Shown here one piece after another: positions 1 through 5,924 of a DNA stretch of 8,175 bases. The translations under genes and the position numbers were made by a program. Source of the stretch: Bacteroides sp. CAG:530. GTDB lineage: Bacteria; Bacteroidota; Bacteroidia; Bacteroidales; Bacteroidaceae. Positions within the stretch are counted from its first letter, which is position 1. Each line of letters begins with the position of its first letter. The stretch covers positions 1 through 8,175 of the forward strand of contig FR881255.1 of assembly GCA_000434735.1 (NCBI GenBank), written 5' to 3'. The notes below the pieces were generated by a model that was given only the letters and a program-made list of their open reading frames with translations, was not told where the DNA came from and did no database searches.

Positions 1-41
1 GCGATAAGTTCATCCAAGTATTTCTTACGTTCAAATATCAT
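1..41 (-). CDS. N-terminal fragment of a probable AAA-type ATP-binding protein (DUF4143-like), cut by the window edge
   Basis: A minus-strand ATG at 39-41 opens a frame that reads MIFERKKYLDELIA and leaves the window after 13 full codons. An in-frame TAG lies just upstream (51-53), so the ATG is the first possible start, and a TAnnTTTG promoter element sits about 40 bases further up. The opening resembles the usual start of the Bacteroidales ATP-binding proteins with an AAA_14 domain followed by DUF4143, in which a short basic helix precedes the Walker A loop. The P-loop itself lies outside the window, so the family call rests only on recalled similarity of a few residues. That a gene starts here is more certain than its identity. 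Confidence 0.5.
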   Translation of the reverse strand, partial: MIFERKKYLDELI

Positions 42-83
42 ATTAGAGTACTATTTTTGATATTAGTATCATATTTTACACCG

Positions 84-91
84 CAAAGATA
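84..91 (-). promoter_or_regulatory. Bacteroides-type -7 promoter element for the gene at 1-41
   Basis: On the minus strand this reads TATCTTTG, an exact TAnnTTTG. Transcription would start near position 77, giving a leader of about 36 nt. No convincing -33 TTTG lies at the usual 19-21 nt; the closest TTTG (104-107) is only 12 nt away. Confidence 0.6.
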
Positions 92-157
92 ATAGTTTTA
101 TCCCAAAAGCCAGCACTATCAATAGAAAAACTGCGTTTGCCAAGTAAAGAAACAATA

Positions 158-313
158 CTATTGGTTGCTTATATCCTCAAAGGTGTCAGTTTGTATTTGT
201 GCCAATATATTATTTAACGTAGAGATGCCGCTATTGCTTTTAGCAATGTCTTGTTTTGTAAACAATAAGAAGAAAACGGCCTCATAATATGTTCTGAGTG
301 GGTAAAAAAACAT
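158..313 (-). CDS. Possible 51-codon small ORF or gene remnant, unrecognised
   Basis: A minus-strand frame opens with ATG at 311-313 and ends with TAG at 158-160. The product has an aromatic and hydrophobic N-terminal third (starting MFFYPLRTYYEAVFFLLF) followed by a polar part that looks helical (residues 20-51, ending TFEDISNQ). The composition looks more like protein than a random AT-rich frame. However, the start codon falls inside the 3' arm of the terminator stem, no promoter element lies directly upstream, and an in-frame TGA precedes the start by only a few codons. It may be the tail of a decayed gene whose 5' part was replaced by the repeat and terminator block, or it may be chance. 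No family is recognised. Confidence 0.2.
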   Translation of the reverse strand: MFFYPLRTYYEAVFFLLFTKQDIAKSNSGISTLNNILAQIQTDTFEDISNQ

Positions 314-365
314 TGCGGTGAGTCGAACTGTTCATCGTATTCTTTCAGTTGACTCATCGCAATGT
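304..365 (-). terminator. Rho-independent terminator downstream of the DUF1703-type gene
   Basis: Read on the minus strand, the 5' arm (365 down to 346) pairs with the 3' arm (330 down to 310). The stem is about 20 bp with one A/C mismatch and one bulged base (325), around a 15-nt loop (331-345). Six T residues follow immediately (309 down to 304). The stem ends about 120 nt past the stop codon at 487. The outer 15 bp of the 5' arm is one unit of the adjacent tandem repeat; the 3' arm is its inverted copy. Confidence 0.8.
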
Positions 366-416
366 TTCAATGTGTTCATCGCAATGTTTTATTTGACTTA
401 TCGCAATGTTATTTTT
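329..416. repeat. Four-unit 22-bp direct tandem repeat, core CATCGCAATGTTT
   Basis: Units begin at 329, 351, 373 and 395 with exact 22-bp spacing. The core is CATCGCAATGTTT in units 2 and 3, TATCGCAATGTT in unit 4 and a degenerate CATCGTATTCTTT in unit 1. Units 1 and 3 begin TGTT whereas units 2 and 4 begin GACT, so the array also shows a 44-bp alternating pattern. A fifth, inverted copy lies at 310-324. Confidence 0.85.
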
Positions 417-424
417 GCATGTAT

Positions 425-446
425 TATGCTAGCATAGCTGTATGCT
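425..446. repeat. Overlapping palindrome and short inverted repeat
   Basis: TATGCTAGCATA (425-436) is a perfect 12-bp palindrome. Its right half, AGCATA (431-436), is also inverted at 441-446 across a 4-nt loop, so two mutually exclusive hairpins are possible. It lies between the DUF1703-type stop codon and its terminator, so it would be in that gene's 3' UTR. Confidence 0.5.
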
Positions 447-486
447 TAATTTATCGTTTTATATTAATGGCGTAAGTATTCTATGA

Positions 487-2061
487 TTATTGTTGATTAT
501 TGACGGAAGTCCATTCTGCTACGGTACCGGTTTCGGAAGAGAAGTTTACACCTATCTTATATACTTGGCGAGTATCCGCTTCGTACGGACGAGCGTAACC
601 TTTCGTATCAATCTGCTGCAAGGCTTCGGCAGCGGTACCATCCAGCTTGAATTCGAATATATACACGTATTTAGGAGTCTCAACGATACAATCTACTCTT
701 CCTTCGCTCTGTTCTTTTTCCGTTAGGACAGTGTAAACGCTCATTAGGCGAAGCAACAAATAGAATGTGTAGTGGAAGTAACGCTCACGTTCGCGTTCGT
801 TTTCCTTACGGCGCATGGTATAAGGAATGCTCGCCAAGAAAGAAGTCAGCATTTTACGGAACTCTTCCAACTGACCACGGCGTAATGCAAAAACCGCTTT
901 TACTATCCAAGACTCCATAGGAGTAGTGCACTGCAGATAATTGGTAGCTACCATAGCCAAGAAGCCGCTTTTTACTTCATTGTTTGGAAAGTCGAGCAAG
1001 AAAAGATTCGATTCCTTATCGTAATCCTTAATAGTAAGATATCCGCTCTGATAAATCATCGGCAAAGGATATTCCACGTCGGCTTTATAGTTGATGAACT
1101 CATCAGGAAGATAGAACTTATTGGTAAGTTCATCAATACCCTCATGAAAATGATTCATCAAGCGAATCAGGTAAGAAGGCGTACCGCTGGTAAACCAATA
1201 ATCGCGGACGTCATTATTGTAAAAGGCATTCAACAAGCTGAACGGATTGTATATATCAGCCATATTCTTGCTGAAATGATAACCGTCATAATGACGTTTC
1301 AGTTTCTGACGAATGTCTTCTTCGGTACATCCATCCGATTCAGCCATTTTGCGGATTGGTTCAGCAAACTGTGTATGTAATTCTTCTTCAGTAATACCGC
1401 ATAGGGCTTCAAACTTCTCGGTCATGCTGATATCAAGCGGCTGGTTGAAACCACTGAACACGCTTACTTGCGAGAATTTTGTAACACCAGTAAGGAAGAC
1501 GAAACGGAGTGAAGCGTCGGCTTGCTTGAACACCGAATAGAATGATTTCAGAATTTCACGATTCTGATTCAATAACTCAGGGTCTTTCTCAAGCACATCG
1601 AGTAGTGGTTTGTCATACTCATCTACTAAGACCACTGCGCCTCGCCCTGTATGTTCGGCGGCGGCTTGAAGAATGCGGCTAAAGCGCAAACCTAATTCTA
1701 GTGGCATATCAGATACGATGCCATATTCCTGTTCCCATTGAGATAGAATACTGCTTAATACACGGTTTAAAGCACCTGGAACAGTGAAATTAACTCCATT
1801 AAAATCGAAATGAAATACCCTATGTACGTGCCAATCGTGCTCTAAGGCTTCAATCTTTAGGCCAGCGAACAAATCCTTTTTGCCTTCGAAATAAGCACGA
1901 AGCGTAGAGAGCAACAGACTTTTTCCGAAGCGTCTTGGACGGCTTAGAAAATAAATCTTACCTTCAGTAGCCAAGGAATAAACTAAATCTGTTTTGTCTA
2001 CATAAACAAAATCACGCTCTATAATCTGATTGAATGTCTGTATTCCAACTGGATATTTCAT
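487..2061 (-). CDS. AAA-ATPase-like protein with C-terminal PD-(D/E)XK nuclease domain (DUF1703 family)
   Basis: The 524-residue product has the standard two-part layout of this family. The N-terminal AAA-ATPase-like domain shows a P-loop at residues 41-48 (RPRRFGKS, K47) and a Walker B-like VLVDEYD at 144-150, followed by the family's TGVTKFS strand (191-197) and HYDGYHF (257-263). The C-terminal PD-(D/E)XK domain shows GRVD (454-457), EFK (470-472) and a QQID...GYA helix (482-490), so D457, E470 and K472 form a plausible intact catalytic set. No signal peptide or membrane segment is seen, so it is probably cytoplasmic. The family is present in many paralogous copies in Bacteroides and has no established role; a link to DNA processing, defence or selfish elements is inference only. 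The ATG at 2059-2061 matches the usual family start, and a TAnnTTTG promoter lies 37-44 bases upstream. All motifs are present, with no frameshift. Confidence 0.92.
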   Translation of the reverse strand: MKYPVGIQTFNQIIERDFVYVDKTDLVYSLATEGKIYFLSRPRRFGKSLLLSTLRAYFEGKKDLFAGLKIEALEHDWHVHRVFHFDFNGVNFTVPGALNRVLSSILSQWEQEYGIVSDMPLELGLRFSRILQAAAEHTGRGAVVLVDEYDKPLLDVLEKDPELLNQNREILKSFYSVFKQADASLRFVFLTGVTKFSQVSVFSGFNQPLDISMTEKFEALCGITEEELHTQFAEPIRKMAESDGCTEEDIRQKLKRHYDGYHFSKNMADIYNPFSLLNAFYNNDVRDYWFTSGTPSYLIRLMNHFHEGIDELTNKFYLPDEFINYKADVEYPLPMIYQSGYLTIKDYDKESNLFLLDFPNNEVKSGFLAMVATNYLQCTTPMESWIVKAVFALRRGQLEEFRKMLTSFLASIPYTMRRKENERERERYFHYTFYLLLRLMSVYTVLTEKEQSEGRVDCIVETPKYVYIFEFKLDGTAAEALQQIDTKGYARPYEADTRQVYKIGVNFSSETGTVAEWTSVNNQQ

Positions 2062-2097
2062 AGTTAATGTATTTTAGAAGTGCAATTTGGATTTATA

Positions 2098-2105
2098 CAA
2101 AGTTA
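2098..2105 (-). promoter_or_regulatory. Bacteroides-type -7 element for the DUF1703-type gene
   Basis: The minus strand reads TAACTTTG, an exact TAnnTTTG. It predicts a start near 2092 and a 5' UTR of about 30 nt. No clear TTTG is seen at -33. It lies in the 88-base gap after aat, so this gene can be transcribed independently of the clpS operon. Confidence 0.65.
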
Positions 2106-2149
2106 GATAATTTAGATGAATTTGACTATCTTCTTTCTGAAAATCCATG

Positions 2150-2794
2150 TTATTCAGCCCGTACCAATTCCATATACTCATCGTATGTGATGTGCCGTCC
2201 GCCCATGGTTTTAAGGTGCGGAGTCTCAAACTGGCAGTCTATCATTACACCGCCGTTTGCCTCCATTATCTGCGCCAAGCCTATCAATGCCAATTTCGAT
2301 GCGCTGGGAACTAACGAAAACATGCTTTCGCCAAAGAAACAACGGCCTAATGTTACTCCATACAGTCCTCCTACCAGATTGTTTTCTTTATCCCACACCT
2401 CTACGCTGGCAGCGAAGCCTTGATTCTTCAGCTCGGTGTACGCGCGTGTCATTTCGGGTCCAAGCCATGCTCCTTCCTCTTCTTCGCGCAGCTTGCCGCA
2501 TTGCTTTATCACATCTTCGAATGCCCGGTTTATGGAGAGTCGGTACTCGCCTTTATTCATTAGGGTGCGCATAGAGTGCGAAACGTGTATCTCGCTGGGA
2601 AAAATAACGAAGCGGTCCATGGGGCACCACCATTGTATGGTGCCTTCACGAAAGGCGAACCACGGAAATATGCCGTTAGAGTATGCCAAGATGAGTCGGT
2701 CTACCGATAAATCGCCGCCCACAGCGAACAGTCCGTCTGCGTCGCCTAATCGTGGGTCGGGGAACTCTATGCGTTTGTTTAATCTGAATACCAT
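2150..2794 (-). CDS. aat: Leucyl/phenylalanyl-tRNA-protein transferase
   Basis: The enzyme transfers Leu or Phe from aminoacyl-tRNA to the N-terminus of proteins that begin with Arg or Lys. This creates primary N-degrons that ClpS then recognises in the cytoplasm. At 214 residues it is slightly shorter than the E. coli enzyme (234). The family signature is clear: DADGLFAVGGDLS (18-30), the aromatic GIFPWF (41-46), IQWWCP (53-58), EGAWLGPEM (107-115), GGLYGV (142-147), GESMFS (155-160) and IDCQ (185-188). E156, D186 and Q188 correspond to residues implicated in catalysis in E. coli Aat. The start codon is one base from the clpA stop codon, indicating translational coupling as the third gene of the clpS-clpA-aat operon. 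No hairpin terminator is seen after the stop, so some readthrough into the next gene is possible. Confidence 0.97.
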   Translation of the reverse strand: MVFRLNKRIEFPDPRLGDADGLFAVGGDLSVDRLILAYSNGIFPWFAFREGTIQWWCPMDRFVIFPSEIHVSHSMRTLMNKGEYRLSINRAFEDVIKQCGKLREEEEGAWLGPEMTRAYTELKNQGFAASVEVWDKENNLVGGLYGVTLGRCFFGESMFSLVPSASKLALIGLAQIMEANGGVMIDCQFETPHLKTMGGRHITYDEYMELVRAE

Positions 2795-2795
2795 A

Positions 2796-5042
2796 TTATT
2801 TCTCTGTGTTTTCGGCTGCGGTTATTACCAGTTTTCCGTTTTCTTCGGTTACGATGGCTAAGCCGCCTTTTTTCAGTGAACCAAACAGTATCTGTCTCAT
2901 CAGCTCCGGTTTCAACATAGACGAGATGATACGGTCCATTTCTCGCGCTCCGTATTCGGGCACGAAGCCTTTACGCAGCAACAAGTCGTGTGCCTGTTGG
3001 TCTATTTCCATACGTATGCCTTTGGTAGCCAACTTCAGTTTCAACTCGTCCAACTTCTTATCGAGAATAAGAGATGCCATCTGCTTATCCATATCGTTGA
3101 ATACCACCGTAGCCGACAATCTGTTGATGAACTCGGGCTTGAAAGTTTTCTTTACCTGCTTCAGCATGGCTTCGCCCGTCGATACACGACTGCCGAATCC
3201 TACAGAAGCCTGATGCGCATACTGTGCCCCGGCATTCGATGTCATGATTAGTATCAGATGACGGCAGTCGGCTTTTCGGCCTTTATTGTCGGTCAGCATG
3301 GCATAATCCATCACCTGAAGCAATATATTAAAGATGTCGGGATGCGCTTTCTCTATCTCGTCGAGCAGCAATACACAGTACGGAGTCTTACGGATAGCGT
3401 CGGTAAGCAATCCGCCGTCTTCGTATCCCACATATCCGGCGGGCGAACCGATAAGCTTTGCTACGGTATGCTTCTCTGTATATTCACTCATGTCGAAACG
3501 TTGCAAAGAGATACCCAATTCTTGAGCCAATACCTTTGCGACTTCTGTCTTTCCCACACCAGTAGGACCTACAAACAGCAGGCTGGCCAATGGCTTGTTC
3601 TCGTCCAGTAGTCCCGCTTTAGCCATCTGTATAGCCTCTGTTACTTGGCGTACGGCTTCATCTTGTCCGTAAATCTTAGCCCCGATGCGGCTGTATAGAG
3701 TCTCCAGCTCTTCATTGTCTTTTTCTTTCATCGCCAGATTATCTACTTTGCATATACGAGCCAAAACCTCTGTTATCAGTTGCTTGTCTACCGTCTGCTC
3801 ATCTTTTTCCTGCGGATGAATTTCACGGTACGCTCCGGCTTCGTCTATCAAGTCGATGGCTTTATCGGGCAAATAACGGTCGGTAATGTGCCGGATGCTG
3901 GCGTTAACCGCATATTTAATAACCCCCGGCTCGTATTTTACCTTATGAAACTCCTCGTATTTAGGCTTAAGACCCTCTATGATTTTTACGGCCTCTTCTT
4001 CAGAAGGTTCAAGAATATCTATTTGCTGAAATCGGCGTATCATACCCTTGCTGCGTGCGAAGTAGCGGTTGTACTCATCGAAGGTGGTAGAACCGATAAA
4101 GCGAATTTCGCCACCTTCAAGATAAGGCTTCAGAATGTTAGATGCATCTAATGAACTATCAGACGAGCGTCCGGCACCTACTAGATTATGTATCTCATCT
4201 ATGTAGATAATAGCTTTACCTTCTTTCTGTACGCCCTCCATAACGCTTTTAAGACGCTTTTCAAAGTCGCCTCTAAACTGCGAACCAGCTACCATGGCTG
4301 CCAAATCCATTTCATAGATGCGATAACCTTTCAATCTATCGGGTACATCACCTTTTTCTATGAGCGCGGCCAATCCGTAGGCGAGTGCTGTCTTTCCTAC
4401 ACCAGGCTCACCAACATGCAGCGGGTTGTTCTTTTCTTTGCGGCACAGCACCTCGATGGTTCGCTCCAACTCCTCTTTGCGACCAATCAGCGGATTGTGC
4501 TCGTTTATCTTATCGTTGAGGCAAGTCACGAACGAACGCCATGAGTGAGGCTGACTTTCGCCTTCACCTTCATCTTCCGCATTGCCGTTTAATTCTTCGG
4601 CAGCTTCGTATTCATTAATCAGTTCCTCAATGAATTCTACTGGAATGCTTCGGATTTGACTCTTCAGAATCTGGGCGGCCCATGAATCTTTCAGGGTAAA
4701 CATGGCCTCCACGATGTGCGGAATATCGAGCATGTCAGATTCTGAGTAGTTTACTATCTGAAAAGCCTGCTCCATCATTTTGTTGAGTTGCGCAGACACT
4801 TCAATCTCATAATCGATGCCTTCGGGTACCGATTCCATTTCCTCTTTAAAGAAAACCTCAAGTTGTGCCTTCAGATCCGCATCGTTACCGCCCATTAATC
4901 CTAATGCAAAGACGAACGGTTCTTGCGACAGCATGGCGTAGAGAAAGTGTTCGGGTGTGATGAACTGATGTCTTCGTTTCGACGCTTCTTTTTGCGCTAT
5001 TGCAAATATCTTGTTTACGTAGTTTGTGTGTGCTATCTCCAT
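2796..5042 (-). CDS. clpA: ATP-dependent Clp protease ATP-binding subunit ClpA
   Basis: This Hsp100 class I AAA+ unfoldase assembles as a hexamer, unfolds substrates and feeds them to ClpP. The 748-residue product is close to E. coli ClpA (758). The N-domain (about 1-145) includes HQFITPEHFLYAML (25-38) and is where ClpS docks; an acidic linker follows (about 148-163). The D1 ring has Walker A GEPGVGKT (211-218), Walker B YIDE (280-283) and pore loop FRGDF (256-260). The D2 ring has Walker A GPTGVGKT (492-499), pore loop GYVG (536-539), Walker B LLLDE (558-562) and sensor-2 GAR (698-700). Residues 614-616 (VGF) align with the E. coli IGL loop that binds ClpP, so this looks like a protease partner rather than a ClpB-type disaggregase; the long middle coiled coil of ClpB is absent. 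It lies 33 bases after clpS and one base before aat. H209, just before Walker A, replaces the more common Leu. Confidence 0.97.
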   Translation of the reverse strand: MEIAHTNYVNKIFAIAQKEASKRRHQFITPEHFLYAMLSQEPFVFALGLMGGNDADLKAQLEVFFKEEMESVPEGIDYEIEVSAQLNKMMEQAFQIVNYSESDMLDIPHIVEAMFTLKDSWAAQILKSQIRSIPVEFIEELINEYEAAEELNGNAEDEGEGESQPHSWRSFVTCLNDKINEHNPLIGRKEELERTIEVLCRKEKNNPLHVGEPGVGKTALAYGLAALIEKGDVPDRLKGYRIYEMDLAAMVAGSQFRGDFEKRLKSVMEGVQKEGKAIIYIDEIHNLVGAGRSSDSSLDASNILKPYLEGGEIRFIGSTTFDEYNRYFARSKGMIRRFQQIDILEPSEEEAVKIIEGLKPKYEEFHKVKYEPGVIKYAVNASIRHITDRYLPDKAIDLIDEAGAYREIHPQEKDEQTVDKQLITEVLARICKVDNLAMKEKDNEELETLYSRIGAKIYGQDEAVRQVTEAIQMAKAGLLDENKPLASLLFVGPTGVGKTEVAKVLAQELGISLQRFDMSEYTEKHTVAKLIGSPAGYVGYEDGGLLTDAIRKTPYCVLLLDEIEKAHPDIFNILLQVMDYAMLTDNKGRKADCRHLILIMTSNAGAQYAHQASVGFGSRVSTGEAMLKQVKKTFKPEFINRLSATVVFNDMDKQMASLILDKKLDELKLKLATKGIRMEIDQQAHDLLLRKGFVPEYGAREMDRIISSMLKPELMRQILFGSLKKGGLAIVTEENGKLVITAAENTEK

Positions 5043-5075
5043 AATGAAAAAGATGATAATTGTTGTTTTGTGTTC

Positions 5076-5378
5076 TTATTCGCCGGTAACTGTGAGTCGC
5101 AGCGGAAAACCTTCGTCGCGAGCCATGCGAGTTGCTTTTTCCACTTTCGATACGGCCATATCGTATGTATAGACCCCTACAATGGCCGAACCTTCCTTAT
5201 GTACCTTCATCATCAAGGCTTCTGCATCTGACGGAGTCTTGAAGAATATCGTAGTAAGTACCTTTACTACAAATTCCATGGTGGTAAAGTCGTCATTATA
5301 TATGGTTACTTTATAATGTTTCGGCGCTTTCAGCCCTGTGCGCTGTCTTTCCTTAATGCCTGTTTCCTGCTGTTCCAT
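5076..5378 (-). CDS. clpS: ClpS adaptor, bacterial N-recognin
   Basis: ClpS binds proteins with N-terminal Phe, Leu, Tyr or Trp and delivers them to ClpA-ClpP. The 100-residue product has a flexible N-terminal extension (about 1-20), needed in E. coli for hand-over to ClpA, and then the conserved core YNDDFTTMEFV (27-37). N28, D29 and D30 match the E. coli residues that hold the substrate alpha-amino group. M34 matches the E. coli specificity Met40. MKVHKEG (57-63) supplies V59 and H60, matching V65 and H66, and M56 matches M62. The binding pocket for hydrophobic N-terminal residues therefore looks complete. It is the first gene of the operon, 33 bases upstream of clpA, with a well-placed promoter and a leader of about 50 nt that carries a hairpin. 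Confidence 0.97.
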   Translation of the reverse strand: MEQQETGIKERQRTGLKAPKHYKVTIYNDDFTTMEFVVKVLTTIFFKTPSDAEALMMKVHKEGSAIVGVYTYDMAVSKVEKATRMARDEGFPLRLTVTGE

Positions 5379-5406
5379 ATTAAATATGTATTGTATGTCT
5401 TCCCTT

Positions 5407-5424
5407 CGCTATGCTTTTATAGCG
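5407..5424. other. Hairpin in the clpS 5' UTR
   Basis: CGCTAT (5407-5412) and ATAGCG (5419-5424) form a perfect 6-bp stem around a 6-nt loop. On the minus strand this lies shortly after the predicted clpS transcription start and about 28 nt before the start codon. It could stabilise the mRNA end or affect initiation; no regulatory class is recognised. Confidence 0.5.
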
Positions 5425-5436
5425 TTAGGTTAGGCA

Positions 5437-5467
5437 CAAAGTTAATCATAAAATTGAATTTATGAAA
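5437..5467 (-). promoter_or_regulatory. Promoter of the clpS-clpA-aat operon
   Basis: The minus strand has an exact -7 element TAACTTTG (5437-5444). A near-match -33 element, TTTC for TTTG (5464-5467), lies 19 nt further upstream, which is the normal Bacteroides spacing. Transcription would begin near 5430, giving a 5' UTR of about 50 nt. Confidence 0.75.
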
Positions 5468-5482
5468 GAAATGATCTGGTAG

Positions 5483-5512
5483 GACAATTTGTCAGTGACA
5501 TTGTGAACACAA
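5483..5512. repeat. Cluster of three overlapping short palindromes upstream of clpS
   Basis: GACAATTTGTC (5483-5493), TGTCAGTGACA (5490-5500) and TTGTGAACACAA (5501-5512) are each perfect inverted repeats with a spacer of zero to two bases. They lie about 40-70 bases upstream of the clpS -7 element, a position where activators or repressors often bind. The regulator is unknown. Confidence 0.4.
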
Positions 5513-5570
5513 GTTGGGCTTTATAGCTGTCGTTTTGCCTTGTGAGGATGCAATAATGACCGATTTTGGT

Positions 5571-5600
5571 GCGTTTTTTTGATGTGTGTCAATAAAACGC
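5571..5600. repeat. 12-bp inverted repeat with 6-nt loop
   Basis: The arms 5571-5582 and 5589-5600 are complementary except for one T/T pair, around the loop TGTGTG. It lies upstream of the plus-strand promoter, so it is probably DNA-level structure or an operator rather than part of that transcript. Confidence 0.5.
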
Positions 5601-5624
5601 CTATACAGTGCAAAAAATATGTTG

Positions 5625-5638
5625 AAAAACATGTTTTT
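5625..5638. promoter_or_regulatory. Perfect 14-bp palindrome at the -33 position, possible operator
   Basis: AAAAACATGTTTTT is a perfect dyad that ends 14 bases before the -7 element at 5653. It occupies the place where a -33 box is expected, and no TTTG is seen there. A dimeric regulator binding here could substitute for, or block, sigma contact. Confidence 0.4.
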
Positions 5639-5652
5639 AATAATAAAGGCTC

Positions 5653-5660
5653 TATCTTTG
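5653..5660 (+). promoter_or_regulatory. Bacteroides-type -7 element for the small-ORF unit
   Basis: The sequence TATCTTTG is an exact TAnnTTTG on the plus strand, with no clear -33 TTTG. The expected start is near 5666, giving a leader of about 160 nt before the small ORF. The arms TCTTTGCA (5655-5662) and TGCAAAGA (5686-5693) form an 8-bp inverted repeat that overlaps the element. Confidence 0.65.
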
Positions 5661-5725
5661 CATTGAAATAAAACGAAAGACGATTTGCAAAGAGGCTTTC
5701 AGGTAACAAAGATTGTTAGAAAAAG

Positions 5726-5794
5726 TCGCCGTGAGGCGAGGATGATTTAGGTTAATTTATTGATAGGTAAAAAGGTCTCTCACAGTAAAGAGAG
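5726..5794 (+). promoter_or_regulatory. Two hairpins in the leader of the small ORF
   Basis: The first hairpin pairs TCGCC (5726-5730) with GGCGA (5735-5739) around a GUGA loop, which fits the GNRA tetraloop class. The second pairs CTCTC (5777-5781) with GAGAG (5790-5794) around 8 nt. They occupy the middle of a roughly 160-nt 5' UTR, long for this size of ORF. No known riboswitch class is recognised. Confidence 0.45.
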
Positions 5795-5828
5795 GCAATG
5801 TTTAACAATTAAATGAAAGGATAACATT

Positions 5829-5924
5829 ATGAAAAAGGTAATTAAAAGTTTTTGGAAGAGAATGTCTAACGCAGATCCAATGATTTGGGGTTATGTAATG
5901 CTCCACGAAGGATCGGTTAAGTAA
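5829..5924 (+). CDS. Putative 31-residue basic small protein in its own transcription unit
   Basis: The frame encodes MKKVIKSFWKRMSNADPM (residues 1-18) followed by IWGYVMLHEGSVK (19-31) and ends in TAA. The N-terminal half is basic and could form an amphipathic helix (K2, K3, K6, K10, R11 against V4, I5, F8, W9, M12). The second half is aromatic and hydrophobic but too short for a typical membrane span; there is no cleavable signal peptide. AAAGGA at 5816-5821 lies 7 nt before the ATG, a good Shine-Dalgarno that is unusual in this phylum and fixes the start. A promoter at 5653 and a strong terminator at 6033-6076 bracket it, with structured RNA on both sides. No family is recognised. It could be a genuine microprotein, a leader peptide-like ORF or part of a dual-function RNA. 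Confidence 0.6.
   Translation: MKKVIKSFWKRMSNADPMIWGYVMLHEGSVK

Larger units (their letters stand above)
42..486. other. Gene-poor stretch between two ATPase genes
   Basis: No long reading frame is present. In order, it holds the promoter of the leftward neighbour (84-91), a doubtful 51-codon minus-strand ORF (158-313), a terminator for the DUF1703-type gene (304-365), a 22-bp tandem repeat (329-416) and a small palindrome (425-436). The rest is AT-rich with nothing recognisable. Confidence 0.7.
5468..5652. other. Divergent intergenic region between clpS and the small-ORF unit
   Basis: No coding frame is convincing here. The stretch separates two divergent promoters and is rich in symmetry. 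It has three overlapping palindromes at 5483-5512, a 12-bp near-perfect inverted repeat at 5571-5600 and a 14-bp perfect palindrome at 5625-5638. These could be operators, but no known regulator motif is recognised. Confidence 0.5.

Noticed and set aside
104..107. TTTG on the minus strand as a -33 box for the element at 84-91
   Set aside because: The spacing is only 12 nt, well short of the usual 19-21 nt.
329..416. Possible CRISPR array
   Set aside because: The 22-bp units are contiguous tandem copies without unique spacers, the repeat is only partly conserved, and no cas gene is near.
2067..2423. 118-codon plus-strand ORF
   Set aside because: Most of it is the antisense shadow of aat, which has unmistakable family motifs.
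3780..4544. Long plus-strand frames inside clpA
   Set aside because: They are antisense to conserved ClpA D1-domain coding sequence and have no promoter or recognisable domain.
5521..5709. 62-codon minus-strand ORF between clpS and the small-ORF unit
   Set aside because: It runs antisense across the plus-strand promoter and its inverted repeats, has no promoter or start context, and its Cys/Lys/His-rich product looks random.
5813..5824. Mini-ORF (ATG, two codons, TAA) just ahead of the 31-codon ORF
   Set aside because: It coincides with the Shine-Dalgarno of the larger ORF and has no initiation signal of its own, so it is most likely incidental.
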